From Massilia phosphatilytica (GTDB lineage Bacteria; Pseudomonadota; Gammaproteobacteria; Burkholderiales; Burkholderiaceae_D), in NCBI RefSeq assembly GCF_002968015.1, contig NZ_PUIP01000009.1, forward strand, positions 1 to 64,000: DNA of 64,000 bases, in the 5' to 3' direction. Positions 25,049-33,500 of this stretch are shown here, one piece after another (positions within the stretch are counted from its first letter, which is position 1; every line of letters begins with the position of its first letter). A model generated the notes under the pieces. It was not told where the DNA came from and searched no databases. It saw only the letters and a program-made list of their open reading frames with translations. A program made the position numbers and the translations under genes.

Positions 25049-27289
25049 TTACTTGCGCTGACGGCCGCGCACGTCCAGGGTGGACGCCGGCAGGTCGACC
25101 GTCACGCTGGTCGCGTTCTTGCCGGCGCCGTCTTCGGCCAGCACCAGCTTGTACTTGCCCTTGGCGATGCGCCAGGTCTTGCTCTTCTCGTCGAACATGC
25201 CGAGGATGCGCGGCTCGACGACGACGTCGACTTCCTTCGACTCGCCCGGCTGCAGCGCGACCTTGTCCCAACCGGCCAGGCGCTTCGGCGCTTCCCATTT
25301 CGCGGCGAGCGGCGACACGTACACCTGCGGCACGTCCTTGCCGGCGACGTTGCCCGTGTTCGTGACCTTGAAGCGCACGTGCAGGCGGCCGTCCTTGACC
25401 TGGCTCGCCAGGCCCGAGTACGAGAACGTCGTGTACGACAGGCCATGGCCGAACGGGAACAGCGGGGTCAGGCCCTTCTGGTCGAACCATTTATAGCCGA
25501 CGGCCGCGCCTTCCTTGTAATCGACGGTGAAGCGCTGCTCCGGCTGTTTCGGATCGCCGTCCAGCTTCGGACGCGGCAGCTGCTGCTCGGAGACCGGGAA
25601 CGTGGCCGGCAGGTGGCCGGACGGATTCACGGCGCCGAACAGCACGCGCGCGATCGCTTCGCCGCCGCTCGTGCCCGGGTACCATGCTTCCAGCACGGCC
25701 GGGGTTTTCGATACCCACGGCATGGCGACGGGACCGCCCGTCTCCAGCACGACGACGGTGCGCGGATTGGCGCCGGCCACGTTGTCGATCAGGGTGTCCT
25801 GGTTGTCCGGCAGCGCCAGCGACGTCGCGTCGTTCGCCTCGCCGATCCACTGCGTCGCGAACACGAGCGCGACGTCCGCCTGCGCGGCCACGCGCGCGGC
25901 ACGTGCGGGATCGGTGCCGTCGTCGTACACGACCTTGGCGTCCGGTGCCAGCGCTTTAATGGAACGCAGCGGCGACGACGGGTGGTACACGACCGGACCC
26001 GGCCAGACCTTCGGCTCCAGGCCCGGCACGGCATTGCCGCCGACCGGGTACACCTGCGACGAACCGCCGCCCGACAGCACGCCCACGTCGGCATGGCCGC
26101 CGATGATGGCGATGGTCTTCACGTCCTTCGACAGCGGCAGGACCTTGTTGTCGTTCTTCAGCAGGACGATGCCCTCTTCCGCGGTCGCGCGGCTGACGGC
26201 GCCGTTCTTGGCGAAATCGATGTTGCCGCCCTGCGCGACCGGATTGTCGACCACACCCTTGGCGAACATGGCGCGCACGATGCGCGTGGCCATGTCGTCC
26301 AGGCGGGCTTCCGACACGTGGCCGTTCTTGACCGCTTCTTCCAGCGCGCCGCCGAAATACGGCGACTTGTCGAATTCCTGGCCCGACTGGCGGTCCAGGC
26401 CATTGTTCGCGGCCTGCACGGTGCTGTGCGTCGCGCCCCAGTCGGACATCACGTAGCCCTTGAAGCCCCAGTCCTTCTTGAGGACTTCGTTCAGCAGGTA
26501 GTCGTTCTCGCACGCATAGGTGCCGAACACGCGGTTGTACGAGCACATGACGGAACCGGCGTCCGACTGCTCCAGCGCGAGCTGCATCGCGAGCAGGTCG
26601 GACATGCGCGCCGCGGCCTTGTCGATGCGGACGTCGTGCTCGTTGCGGCCCGTCTCCTGGTCGTTCAGCGCGTAGTGCTTGACGGTCGAGATGAGGTGGT
26701 TCGATTCGATGCCCTTGACGGCGTGGCCGACCATCGTGCCGGCCAGCAGCGGGTCTTCACCGGCGTATTCGAAGTTGCGGCCGTTGCGCGGATCGCGCAT
26801 CAGGTTCACGCCGCCGGCCAGCATCACGTTGAAGCCGGACAGGCGCGCTTCCGAGCCGATCATCGCGCCGCCGGCATAGGCCATCTGCGTATCCCACGTC
26901 GACGCGGTGGCAAGGCCCGACGGCAGCTGCGTGCGCTCGCGCGGGGTCGGCGTGGCCTGGGTGGCGACGCCGAGGCCGGCGTCCGTTTCCAGCAGGTTCG
27001 GCAGGCCGAGACGCGGGGTACCCGGCACGAAGCCGGCCGAGAACGGGATCGCGCCGTCGATCGGCTTGGTGGTCTTGGGCGGGAACGCAGTGCCGAAATA
27101 GCCGAACACCCAGCGCAGTTTTTCTTCGCGGGTCATGGCCTTGACGGCGAGTTCGGCGCGCTTGTCGGCGCTCAGGGAACGGTCCAGCCACGGCTTCTGG
27201 GCCGGGGCGGCGGGTGCGTCGGCGGCGATGGCGGACAGGGGGAAGGCGGCAGCCAGTGCGGCAACGAGGGTCAGTTGATTCAAACGCAT
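25049..27289 (-). CDS. Secreted GH3 beta-glycosidase (beta-glucosidase/beta-mannosidase type)
   Basis: 746 residues with a signal peptide (MRLNQLTLVAALAAAFPLSAIAA). The GH3 N-terminal barrel carries the STVKHYALNDQETGRNEHD segment and the nucleophile Asp in GYVMSDWGATHS. The C-terminal alpha/beta domain (AEEGIVLLKNDNKVLPLS) and a fibronectin-III-like tail (KVTNTGNVAGKDVPQVYVSP) follow. GH3 enzymes release terminal beta-glucose, xylose or, more rarely, mannose; in this operon cleavage of glucomannan oligomers is inferred. An ATG 26 codons upstream would put MPPRGSPAAALLRIL ahead of the signal and is rejected. Confidence 0.9.
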   Translation of the reverse strand: MRLNQLTLVAALAAAFPLSAIAADAPAAPAQKPWLDRSLSADKRAELAVKAMTREEKLRWVFGYFGTAFPPKTTKPIDGAIPFSAGFVPGTPRLGLPNLLETDAGLGVATQATPTPRERTQLPSGLATASTWDTQMAYAGGAMIGSEARLSGFNVMLAGGVNLMRDPRNGRNFEYAGEDPLLAGTMVGHAVKGIESNHLISTVKHYALNDQETGRNEHDVRIDKAAARMSDLLAMQLALEQSDAGSVMCSYNRVFGTYACENDYLLNEVLKKDWGFKGYVMSDWGATHSTVQAANNGLDRQSGQEFDKSPYFGGALEEAVKNGHVSEARLDDMATRIVRAMFAKGVVDNPVAQGGNIDFAKNGAVSRATAEEGIVLLKNDNKVLPLSKDVKTIAIIGGHADVGVLSGGGSSQVYPVGGNAVPGLEPKVWPGPVVYHPSSPLRSIKALAPDAKVVYDDGTDPARAARVAAQADVALVFATQWIGEANDATSLALPDNQDTLIDNVAGANPRTVVVLETGGPVAMPWVSKTPAVLEAWYPGTSGGEAIARVLFGAVNPSGHLPATFPVSEQQLPRPKLDGDPKQPEQRFTVDYKEGAAVGYKWFDQKGLTPLFPFGHGLSYTTFSYSGLASQVKDGRLHVRFKVTNTGNVAGKDVPQVYVSPLAAKWEAPKRLAGWDKVALQPGESKEVDVVVEPRILGMFDEKSKTWRIAKGKYKLVLAEDGAGKNATSVTVDLPASTLDVRGRQRK

Positions 27290-27338
27290 GGGACGAGGCT
27301 CTCTTAGGATACGGATCGTTATAAGTATGCGAAGCAGC

Positions 27339-27365
27339 GCCGCCGCGGGCGAACCACGCGGCGGC
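27339..27365. repeat. Perfect intercistronic hairpin between MFS and GH3 genes
   Basis: GCCGCCGCG (27339-27347) pairs perfectly with CGCGGCGGC (27357-27365) over a nine-base loop, in the 92-base gap after the transporter stop. There is no U-tract. Like the hairpin at 25014-25033 it may set unequal expression within the operon. Confidence 0.5.
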
Positions 27366-27381
27366 AAATGGGGTCAGGCGG

Positions 27382-28656
27382 TCAGACGGCCTTGACGTCC
27401 ACGTACATGCGGGCGTATTTGGCGCCGAAGTACAGGATGAAGGCGTAGCACGCGGCCGGGATCAGGAAGGAGGTCTGCAGGCCGATCATGTCCGCGGCCT
27501 GGGCCTGGATGACCGGCACCACGGCGCCGCCGGCGATGGCCATCACGAGCAGGCCGGAACCCTGGCTGGTCTGCGGGCCCAGTTCGTGCACCGACATGCT
27601 GAAGATCGTCGGGAACATGATCGAGTTGAACAGGCCGACGGCCAGCACGGCCCACATCGCGAAGTGGCCATGGCCGAACGTGGTCGCCACCAGCAGCGCG
27701 ATGCACACGGCGGCGTTGAATGCGAGGACCTTGCCGGGGCTGACGGTGCGCATCACGGCCGAACCGATGAAGCGGCCGACCATCGCGCCGCCCCAATAGT
27801 AGGCGACGTAGTTCGCGCCGACTTCCGGCGTGAAGCCGGCGATGGACGTGTCGCCCATGTAGTTGATCAGGAAGCTGCCGATGCTGACCTCGGCGCCGAC
27901 GTACACGAAGATCGCCAGCACGCCCAGCATCAGGCGCTTCTGCTTGAGGATCGAGCCGGTGCGCACCGTGCCGGTGTCCTCGTCACGGATGATCGGCAGG
28001 CGGATCACGGCGAACAGGATGGCCAGGATCGCCAGCGTGGCGGCCAGGCCCAGGTACGGCCCCTGCACGGCCTGCGCCTGCGCCAGTTTTTCGGCGGCGG
28101 TCATGTTGTTCGGATCGGCGACCGTCGAGATGTGCGACAGGATCAGGTAGCCGCCGACCGGGGGGCCTACGAAGGTGCCGAAGGAATTCAGGGCCTGGGT
28201 CAGGTTCAGGCGGCTCGACGCGGTGGCTGGCGGGCCCAGTACGGTGACGTAGGGATTGGCGGCCACCTGCAGGATGGTGATGCCGCCGGCCAGCACGAAC
28301 AGGGCGAACAGGAACAGCGCGTACACACTGGTGGCGGCCGGGTAGAACAGCGCGGCACCGACGGCGCACACGGCCAGGCCGACGACGGCGCCGGCTTTGT
28401 AACCGATGCGGCGGATCAGGGCGCCGGCCGGGATCGACAGCAGGAAGTAACCGCTGAAGAAGGCCAGGTTCACCATCATCGCCTGTACGTACGTCAGGTT
28501 GTAGACAGATTTCAGGTGCGGGATCAGGATGTCGTTCAGCGACGTCAGCAGGCCCCACATGAAAAACAGTGCGGTGACGACGGTCAGGGGAAAGGTGTAG
28601 CTGCCGGGCTGGGCCCGGTCGGCAGGCTCGACTGCAGCCTGTGGTGCGCGTTCCAT
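27382..28656 (-). CDS. FucP/GluP-type MFS sugar transporter
   Basis: 424 residues with twelve probable membrane helices. The N-terminal LTVVTALFFMWGLLTSLNDILIP and AFFSGYFLLSIPAGALIRRIGYKAG are characteristic of the fucose/glucose/galactose:proton symporter group. The loop NPYVTVLGPPATASSRLNLTQALNSFGTFVGP is also typical. It is the first gene of the mannan operon, with CAAGGAG upstream of the ATG, and should import the monosaccharides or short oligomers released outside. The specific sugar (mannose, glucose or galactose) is not readable. A LacI-type operator lies 16 bases before its start. Confidence 0.9.
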   Translation of the reverse strand: MERAPQAAVEPADRAQPGSYTFPLTVVTALFFMWGLLTSLNDILIPHLKSVYNLTYVQAMMVNLAFFSGYFLLSIPAGALIRRIGYKAGAVVGLAVCAVGAALFYPAATSVYALFLFALFVLAGGITILQVAANPYVTVLGPPATASSRLNLTQALNSFGTFVGPPVGGYLILSHISTVADPNNMTAAEKLAQAQAVQGPYLGLAATLAILAILFAVIRLPIIRDEDTGTVRTGSILKQKRLMLGVLAIFVYVGAEVSIGSFLINYMGDTSIAGFTPEVGANYVAYYWGGAMVGRFIGSAVMRTVSPGKVLAFNAAVCIALLVATTFGHGHFAMWAVLAVGLFNSIMFPTIFSMSVHELGPQTSQGSGLLVMAIAGGAVVPVIQAQAADMIGLQTSFLIPAACYAFILYFGAKYARMYVDVKAV

Positions 28657-28672
28657 ACAAGTCTCCTTGAGA

Positions 28673-28686
28673 TGTTACCGCTAACA
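28673..28686. promoter_or_regulatory. LacI-family operator in the mannan operon leader
   Basis: TGTTACCGCTAACA has symmetric arms TGTTA/TAACA around a CpG-containing centre, the classic LacI/GntR operator form. It lies just downstream of a TATAAA hexamer on the minus strand (28697-28702), so a bound repressor would block elongation or open-complex formation. It also overlaps a second palindrome, TACCGCT-N5-AGCGGTA. The divergent LacI-family gene is the obvious regulator. Confidence 0.7.
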
Positions 28687-28764
28687 AAGCGGTAGCTTTA
28701 TAGTGAAAAAGATTCTGCAGAAGCAGGGTAATGGGGTCAAACGGGGTGTGCGATTCGCCGCGAA

Positions 28765-28786
28765 GTTTAGTCAGGTGCCACTAAAC
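28765..28786. promoter_or_regulatory. Inverted repeat 1 upstream of lacI-type gene
   Basis: GTTTAGT-N8-ACTAAAC, perfect 7+7 arms. Its twin at 28845-28865 has the same arms with a seven-base spacer. Together they bracket the likely promoter region of the regulator gene. The sequence differs from the TGTTACCGCTAACA operator nearby, so a different protein or a second binding mode is suggested. Confidence 0.55.
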
Positions 28787-28844
28787 ACGACCTCCCCTCT
28801 TATGAAATCGGTTTCTTACATGAGAATATACCGGGCAAACAGCT

Positions 28845-28865
28845 GTTTAGTAAAGCCGACTAAAC
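28845..28865. promoter_or_regulatory. Inverted repeat 2 upstream of lacI-type gene
   Basis: GTTTAGT-N7-ACTAAAC, the second copy of the same palindrome, 80 bases from the first and 44 bases before the regulator ATG. Two identical pairs of arms in a 253-base gap are unlikely by chance and suggest cooperative or looping binding. Confidence 0.55.
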
Positions 28866-28909
28866 TTCCCTGTAAATGCATCTTCGCGTTTGACCAGGGG
28901 AATTTTCAT

Positions 28910-30016
28910 ATGCAAGACTCCATTCAAATGAGCGACGCCCAAGGCGCTCGCAGCAACGATATCGGAGACAACGTGAATCCCGTCACCTCACGCCCCCAGG
29001 CGGGCGACAGCCCCGCACCGGTCACGATCCGCGACCTGGCCAAGTATGCCGGCGTCTCGGCAGGCACGATTTCGCGCGCCCTGAAAAACGAGCCGGGCCT
29101 CACGGAAAGCACGCGCCAGATGGTGTTGTCGGCGGCCCACGAACTGGGGTACGACTTCTGCAAGCTGCGCCGCAAGCGCATCCGCCGCCTCACGTTCCTG
29201 TTGCATCGACAACACAATACGGCAGCGAGCAGCCCGTTTTATTCGCCCGTGCTGCACGGCGCCGAGGAAGCCTGCCGCAAGCAGGGCATCGTGCTGTCGT
29301 TCATGGCGGTCGGCCCGGCCGACGGCGTGACGGAACAGCTGCGCATGCACGCGCCGGACGCGATCGTGTGCGCCGGCTTCTTCGAACCCGAGTTGCTGAA
29401 CGCTCTGCGCGCCAGCGGCAAGCCGCTCGTCCTCATCGACATGAAGCTGCGCGGCTACTGCTCGGTCAACCCGGACAACCACATGGGCGGCTACCTCGCC
29501 ACCAGGCACCTGATCTCGCTGGGCCGCGAACGCATCGGCATGATCTCCGGCTCGCTCGGCCACTACAGCATCCGCGAGCGCAACCGCGGCTACCGCCAGG
29601 CCTTGTACGAAGCCGGCATGCTGGCCGACCCGCGCCTGGAGACGTGCCTGCCGGACGGCGTCGACCTCGAGACGGGCGCCTACGAGGCGATGCAATCCCT
29701 GCTCGACCAGCCCCATCCGCCCGACGCCGTGTTCTGCTACAACGACGCCGCCGCCCTCGTCGCGATGCGCGCCTGCCTCGCGGCCGGGAAGACGGTGCCG
29801 CACGATATCTCGATCGTCGGCTTCGACGACATCCCCGGCGCCGTGCTGGGCCACCGTCCGCTGACGACGCTGCGCATCAACAAGAAGGAGCTGGGCGCGC
29901 TGGGCGTCGAGCTGCTGCTGCGCGGTCCGCAGGATCCGCCGCTGGAACAGGTGGCGCCCGTGGAACTCGTCGTCCGTGCCAGCACCGTGTGCGAAGACTT
30001 CCGCATCCGTAAGTAA
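28910..30016 (+). CDS. LacI-family transcriptional regulator of the mannan locus
   Basis: 368 residues. The LacI helix-turn-helix is at about 37-83 (VTIRDLAKYAGVSAGTISRALKNEPGLTESTRQ), followed by the hinge and a periplasmic-binding-protein-like sugar domain (HHM absent; LVLIDMKLRGYCSVNPDNHMGGYLATRHLI, VGFDDIPGAVLGHRPLTTLRI). The start at 28910 has AGGGGA nine bases upstream; the frame stays open 69 codons further but without a ribosome site. It is divergent from the transporter-hydrolase operon and 28 bases before the epimerase gene, so it probably represses both arms of the pathway until a mannose or mannobiose signal appears (inference). Confidence 0.92.
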   Translation: MQDSIQMSDAQGARSNDIGDNVNPVTSRPQAGDSPAPVTIRDLAKYAGVSAGTISRALKNEPGLTESTRQMVLSAAHELGYDFCKLRRKRIRRLTFLLHRQHNTAASSPFYSPVLHGAEEACRKQGIVLSFMAVGPADGVTEQLRMHAPDAIVCAGFFEPELLNALRASGKPLVLIDMKLRGYCSVNPDNHMGGYLATRHLISLGRERIGMISGSLGHYSIRERNRGYRQALYEAGMLADPRLETCLPDGVDLETGAYEAMQSLLDQPHPPDAVFCYNDAAALVAMRACLAAGKTVPHDISIVGFDDIPGAVLGHRPLTTLRINKKELGALGVELLLRGPQDPPLEQVAPVELVVRASTVCEDFRIRK

Positions 30017-30043
30017 GTCACTCTTTATCCACCTACACCCACC

Positions 30044-31255
30044 ATGCTTCCCGATTTCCATTCCCGCGCCACGCTGCTGCAGCACATCCGCCACACCCGC
30101 CAGTTCTACGACCCGCGCTGCGTCGACCCGAGCGGCGGCTTCTATCACTTCTACAAGGATGACGGCGCGATCTACGACGCGCGCACGCGCCACCTGGTGA
30201 GCAGCACCCGCTTCGTCTTCAACTTCTCGATGGCGTGGCGCCAGTTCCAGGAACCGGCCGACCGCGAACGCGTGCTGCACGGCCTGCGCTTCCTGCGCGA
30301 CGCGCACCGCAACCCGGAAACGGGCGGCTATGCCTGGACGCTGGACTGGAACGACGGACAAAAGAAGGTCACGGACGACACGAACCACTGCTACGGCCTC
30401 GCCTTCGTGCTGCTCGCGTACGCCCACGCCATCATGGCCGGCGTCGACGAGGCGCGCCCGTGGCTGGACGAGACGTACGACCTGATGGAGCGCCGCTTCT
30501 GGGAACCGGCGCACGGCCTGTACGCGGACGAAGCGAACGGCGACTGGTCGACGCTGTACCCGTACCGCGGCCAGAACGCCAACATGCATGCGTGCGAAGC
30601 CATGCTGGCCGCGTTCGAGGCGACGGGCGACACGAAATTCCTGTGGCGCGCCGAGACGCTCGCGCACAACATCACCGTGCGCCAGGCGGCCCTGTACGGC
30701 AACCTGGTCTGGGAACACTACAACAGCGACTGGTCGGTCGACCCGGACTACAACCGCGACGACAAGACGAACATCTTCCGCCCGTGGGGCTACCAGCCGG
30801 GCCACCTGACGGAATGGGCCAAGCTCCTCCTGATCATGGAACGCCACAAGGAACAAATGGCCGGCTCGTCCGACTGGCTGCTGCCGCGCGCGCGCCAGCT
30901 GTTCGACGCGGCGCTGACCAAGGCGTGGGACGCGCAACACGGCGGCATCTACTACGGCTTCGGCCCGGAAAACGAAATCTGCGACGCCGACAAGTACTTC
31001 TGGGTGCAGGCCGAGAGCCTCGCCGCCGCCGCGCTGCTGGGCGCGCGCACCGGCGACAAGGCGTACTGGGACTGGTACGACCGCATCTGGGCGTACAGCT
31101 GGGAACACTTCGTCGACCACGAGCACGGCGCCTGGTACCGCATCCTCGGCCCGAAGAACGAAAAGCTCACGGACGAAAAGAGCCCGGCCGGCAAGGTCGA
31201 CTACCACACGATGGGCGCCTGCTACGAAGTGCTGACCGTACTCGTGAAGGACTGA
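30044..31255 (+). CDS. AGE-family epimerase/isomerase, probable D-mannose isomerase
   Basis: 403 residues forming the (alpha/alpha)6 barrel of the N-acylglucosamine 2-epimerase family. Visible markers are VSSTRFVFNFSMAW, the DTNHCYGLAFVLLAYAHA helix, RGQNANMHACEAMLAAFEATGD with its conserved His, PWGYQPGHLTEWAKLL and KVDYHTMGACYEVL. The length and these motifs fit the YihS/mannose isomerase branch, which interconverts mannose and fructose, better than GlcNAc epimerase. The next gene is a PfkB sugar kinase starting one base after the stop, so mannose would go to fructose and then fructose 6-phosphate. Cellobiose 2-epimerase is an alternative. Confidence 0.85.
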   Translation: MLPDFHSRATLLQHIRHTRQFYDPRCVDPSGGFYHFYKDDGAIYDARTRHLVSSTRFVFNFSMAWRQFQEPADRERVLHGLRFLRDAHRNPETGGYAWTLDWNDGQKKVTDDTNHCYGLAFVLLAYAHAIMAGVDEARPWLDETYDLMERRFWEPAHGLYADEANGDWSTLYPYRGQNANMHACEAMLAAFEATGDTKFLWRAETLAHNITVRQAALYGNLVWEHYNSDWSVDPDYNRDDKTNIFRPWGYQPGHLTEWAKLLLIMERHKEQMAGSSDWLLPRARQLFDAALTKAWDAQHGGIYYGFGPENEICDADKYFWVQAESLAAAALLGARTGDKAYWDWYDRIWAYSWEHFVDHEHGAWYRILGPKNEKLTDEKSPAGKVDYHTMGACYEVLTVLVKD

Positions 31256-31256
31256 C

Positions 31257-32177
31257 ATGGCTGACTTTCCCGTATTCGTCGCGGCCGGCGAGGCGCTGAC
31301 CGACATGATCGTCGACGACGCCGGTGCGACGCGCTGGCACAGCGTCACGGGCGGCTCGACGTGGAACGTGGCCCGCGCGATGGCGAAGCTGGGCGCGCCC
31401 AGCGCCTTCGCCGGCGCCGTCAGCCGCGACGTGTTCGGCGACCAGCTGTGGCGCGCCAGCCTCGATGCGGGCCTGGACGAGCGCTTCCTGCAGCGCCTGG
31501 ACAAATCGCCGCTGCTCGCGATCGTGCACCGCCTGGACCCGCCCAGCTATTTCTTCGTCGGCGACGACAGCGCCGACCTGCACTTCGACGCCGCGCAACT
31601 GCCGCAAGGCTGGGTCAAAGGCTGCCGCTGGGCGCACTTCGGCGGCATCAGCCTCGCGCGCCAGCCGCTGGCCGGCAAGCTGGTCGCGCTGGCGGAGACG
31701 CTGAAGGCGCAGGGTGTGCGCATCAGCTACGATCCCAACTTCCGCGCCCTGATGGACGAGAATTACGACCCGACCCTGCGCCGCATGACTGCCCTGGCCG
31801 ACGTCGTAAAAGTGTCGGAAGAAGACCTCGTGGGCCTGCTGCGCACGCACGATGCGGATGCCGCCTTCGCGACGCTGCGCGGCTGGAACCCGGGCGCCAC
31901 CTACCTGTACACGAAGGGCGCGGCCGGCGCGTCGCTCCATGCGCCGGACGGCACCTGGGAAATGGCGGCGCCGCGCATCACGCCCGTGGACACGGTCGGT
32001 GCGGGCGACGCCAGCATCGCCGCGCTCGCGTGGAGCATGCTGCATGCGCCGGAACGGGACGGCCTCGCCCACCTGCGCTTCGCCGTCGCCGCGGGTGCCG
32101 CGGCCTGCCTCGCGGCCGGCGCCACGCCGCCGTCGCTCGCCGCGATCGATACCTTGCTGGCCGGGATGCACGCCTGA
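31257..32177 (+). CDS. PfkB-family carbohydrate kinase, probable fructokinase
   Basis: 306 residues of the ribokinase fold. The N-terminal VAAGEALTDMI and GGSTWNVARAMAKLG are PfkB signature 1, and the catalytic Asp lies in DTVGAGDASIAAL (anion hole GAGD, near residue 250). With the isomerase one base upstream it most likely makes fructose 6-phosphate. It is clearly paralogous to the kinase at 33578-34486 (shared GLDERFLQR and NSADLHF/DSADLHF blocks). Its stop codon directly abuts the stop of the convergent porin gene, with no base between them. Confidence 0.88.
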   Translation: MADFPVFVAAGEALTDMIVDDAGATRWHSVTGGSTWNVARAMAKLGAPSAFAGAVSRDVFGDQLWRASLDAGLDERFLQRLDKSPLLAIVHRLDPPSYFFVGDDSADLHFDAAQLPQGWVKGCRWAHFGGISLARQPLAGKLVALAETLKAQGVRISYDPNFRALMDENYDPTLRRMTALADVVKVSEEDLVGLLRTHDADAAFATLRGWNPGATYLYTKGAAGASLHAPDGTWEMAAPRITPVDTVGAGDASIAALAWSMLHAPERDGLAHLRFAVAAGAAACLAAGATPPSLAAIDTLLAGMHA

Positions 32178-33407
32178 TCACTTCCAGCAGTTTTCGTAGG
32201 TGACGCCGACGGTGAACCCGGACAGCGTCGTGCCGTAAATGCCGCCAGCGGCCAGCGGATCGTTCGTCCGCGCGGCCGCCCGCGCGGCTTCGTTCCAGCG
32301 CGCGTGCGTGACGAACAGGCGCAATTCCGGACGGTCGAAATAGCCGGGCTTCGACATCAGCGCGACGGCGCCCGTGACCTTGGTCAGCCGGCGCACGTCG
32401 CCGTTCTGCGGCGCCACGCGGTCATGGCCGATGTCCGCCAGCAGTTTGATTTTATCGGACAGCGCGTACGACATGCGGCCGCCCGCCGACGCCCACGTCT
32501 TCGCCTTCGCCGGATCGTGTGCCGTATCCCTCTGCCAGACGGCGACGAGCTCCCCGCCGAAGCGGCGCGTGACCTGCGCATACCAGCTGTCGATGATGCG
32601 CAGCCGGTGCACGTCGTCGCCGCTCGTGATGTCGCCCGTCGCGCCATTGTCCGTGCCGGCGCCCGTCCCCCACTGGACAGCGAGTCGATTGTCGCCGGCG
32701 CCGTCCAACACGCGCTGGCGGTGCTGCACGGTGAGCATCGAGCCGCCGTGGTGATCGCGCTGGCCGTCGCTGCGGATCAGCGCCAGCCCCAGTTCCAGCG
32801 TGCCGCCCGGATTCACGGGCACGCCGCGCAATTGAAAGTCGTGGCGGTTCGCCGTGTCGCCGACGCGCATGATCGGCATCGTCTGCTGGTCGTCGTGCAG
32901 ATAGGCATAGCTGAACTTCATGGGGCCCAGCGGCACATCCTCGATGCCCACGCCCATGCCGGACGGATTCCAGTACAGGAAATCGTTGACGTTCGCGCCT
33001 TCGCGCTTGTAGTAGCGGCGCCCGATCCACAGCGCGGCGTCACCGAGCCCGCTCACGTGTTCGATGGCGAGATAGGCCTGCGGCAGGCCGATCTTCCAGC
33101 CGCCCTGCGGCCGCTTGGCATTGTTCGACGCGGCCGCGTTGCCCAGGTTGAGCATGGCGTACGCCTTCACGTCTTCGCCGGCGTCGCCCTGCACGAGGTG
33201 CTGGCCCAGCAGCATCTCGCCGTAGACGCCGCACTCGTTGCCGAGCCGGTACTTGGCGCCCGCGCCGGCCAGGCCGAAGCAGGTCTGTCCGCCGCCTTCG
33301 CTGTTGGCAGCAGCGTTGGCGCGCAGGTAGTTCTGGACGTCCACGGCGGACGCAGGGAAGCAAAACGCGAGCGCGAGCAGCGCCGGCGCGATGGTTGGCA
33401 TGCGCAT
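32178..33407 (-). CDS. LamB-type maltoporin-family carbohydrate porin
   Basis: 409 residues with a signal peptide (MRMPTIAPALLALAFCFPASA) and the alternating pattern of outer-membrane beta strands. It has GYLRAN-like start FRANAA-type sequence (VQNYLRANAAANSEGG), WIGRRYYKREGANVNDFLYWNPSGMGVGIED as in LamB porins, and a short C-terminal strand TVGVTYENCWK that does not end in the usual Phe. AGGAG lies six bases before the ATG at 33407. It stands downstream of the ABC importer and kinase genes, so it probably lets their sugar cross the outer membrane, but it could equally serve mannan sugars from the convergent locus. Confidence 0.8.
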   Translation of the reverse strand: MRMPTIAPALLALAFCFPASAVDVQNYLRANAAANSEGGGQTCFGLAGAGAKYRLGNECGVYGEMLLGQHLVQGDAGEDVKAYAMLNLGNAAASNNAKRPQGGWKIGLPQAYLAIEHVSGLGDAALWIGRRYYKREGANVNDFLYWNPSGMGVGIEDVPLGPMKFSYAYLHDDQQTMPIMRVGDTANRHDFQLRGVPVNPGGTLELGLALIRSDGQRDHHGGSMLTVQHRQRVLDGAGDNRLAVQWGTGAGTDNGATGDITSGDDVHRLRIIDSWYAQVTRRFGGELVAVWQRDTAHDPAKAKTWASAGGRMSYALSDKIKLLADIGHDRVAPQNGDVRRLTKVTGAVALMSKPGYFDRPELRLFVTHARWNEAARAAARTNDPLAAGGIYGTTLSGFTVGVTYENCWK

Positions 33408-33500
33408 GTAGTCTCCTGATTGTTTTTATGGGCAAAGCAGATCCCGTCCGGCCGCGGCGCAGATGCCGCGGCAGGTCAACGGAACAGGATCGGATGACGG

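Noticed and set aside
28703..28909. N-terminal extension of the LacI regulator by 69 codons
   Set aside because: The extension would translate through both palindromes and the promoter region; the start at 28910 has a ribosome site and leads properly into the DNA-binding domain.
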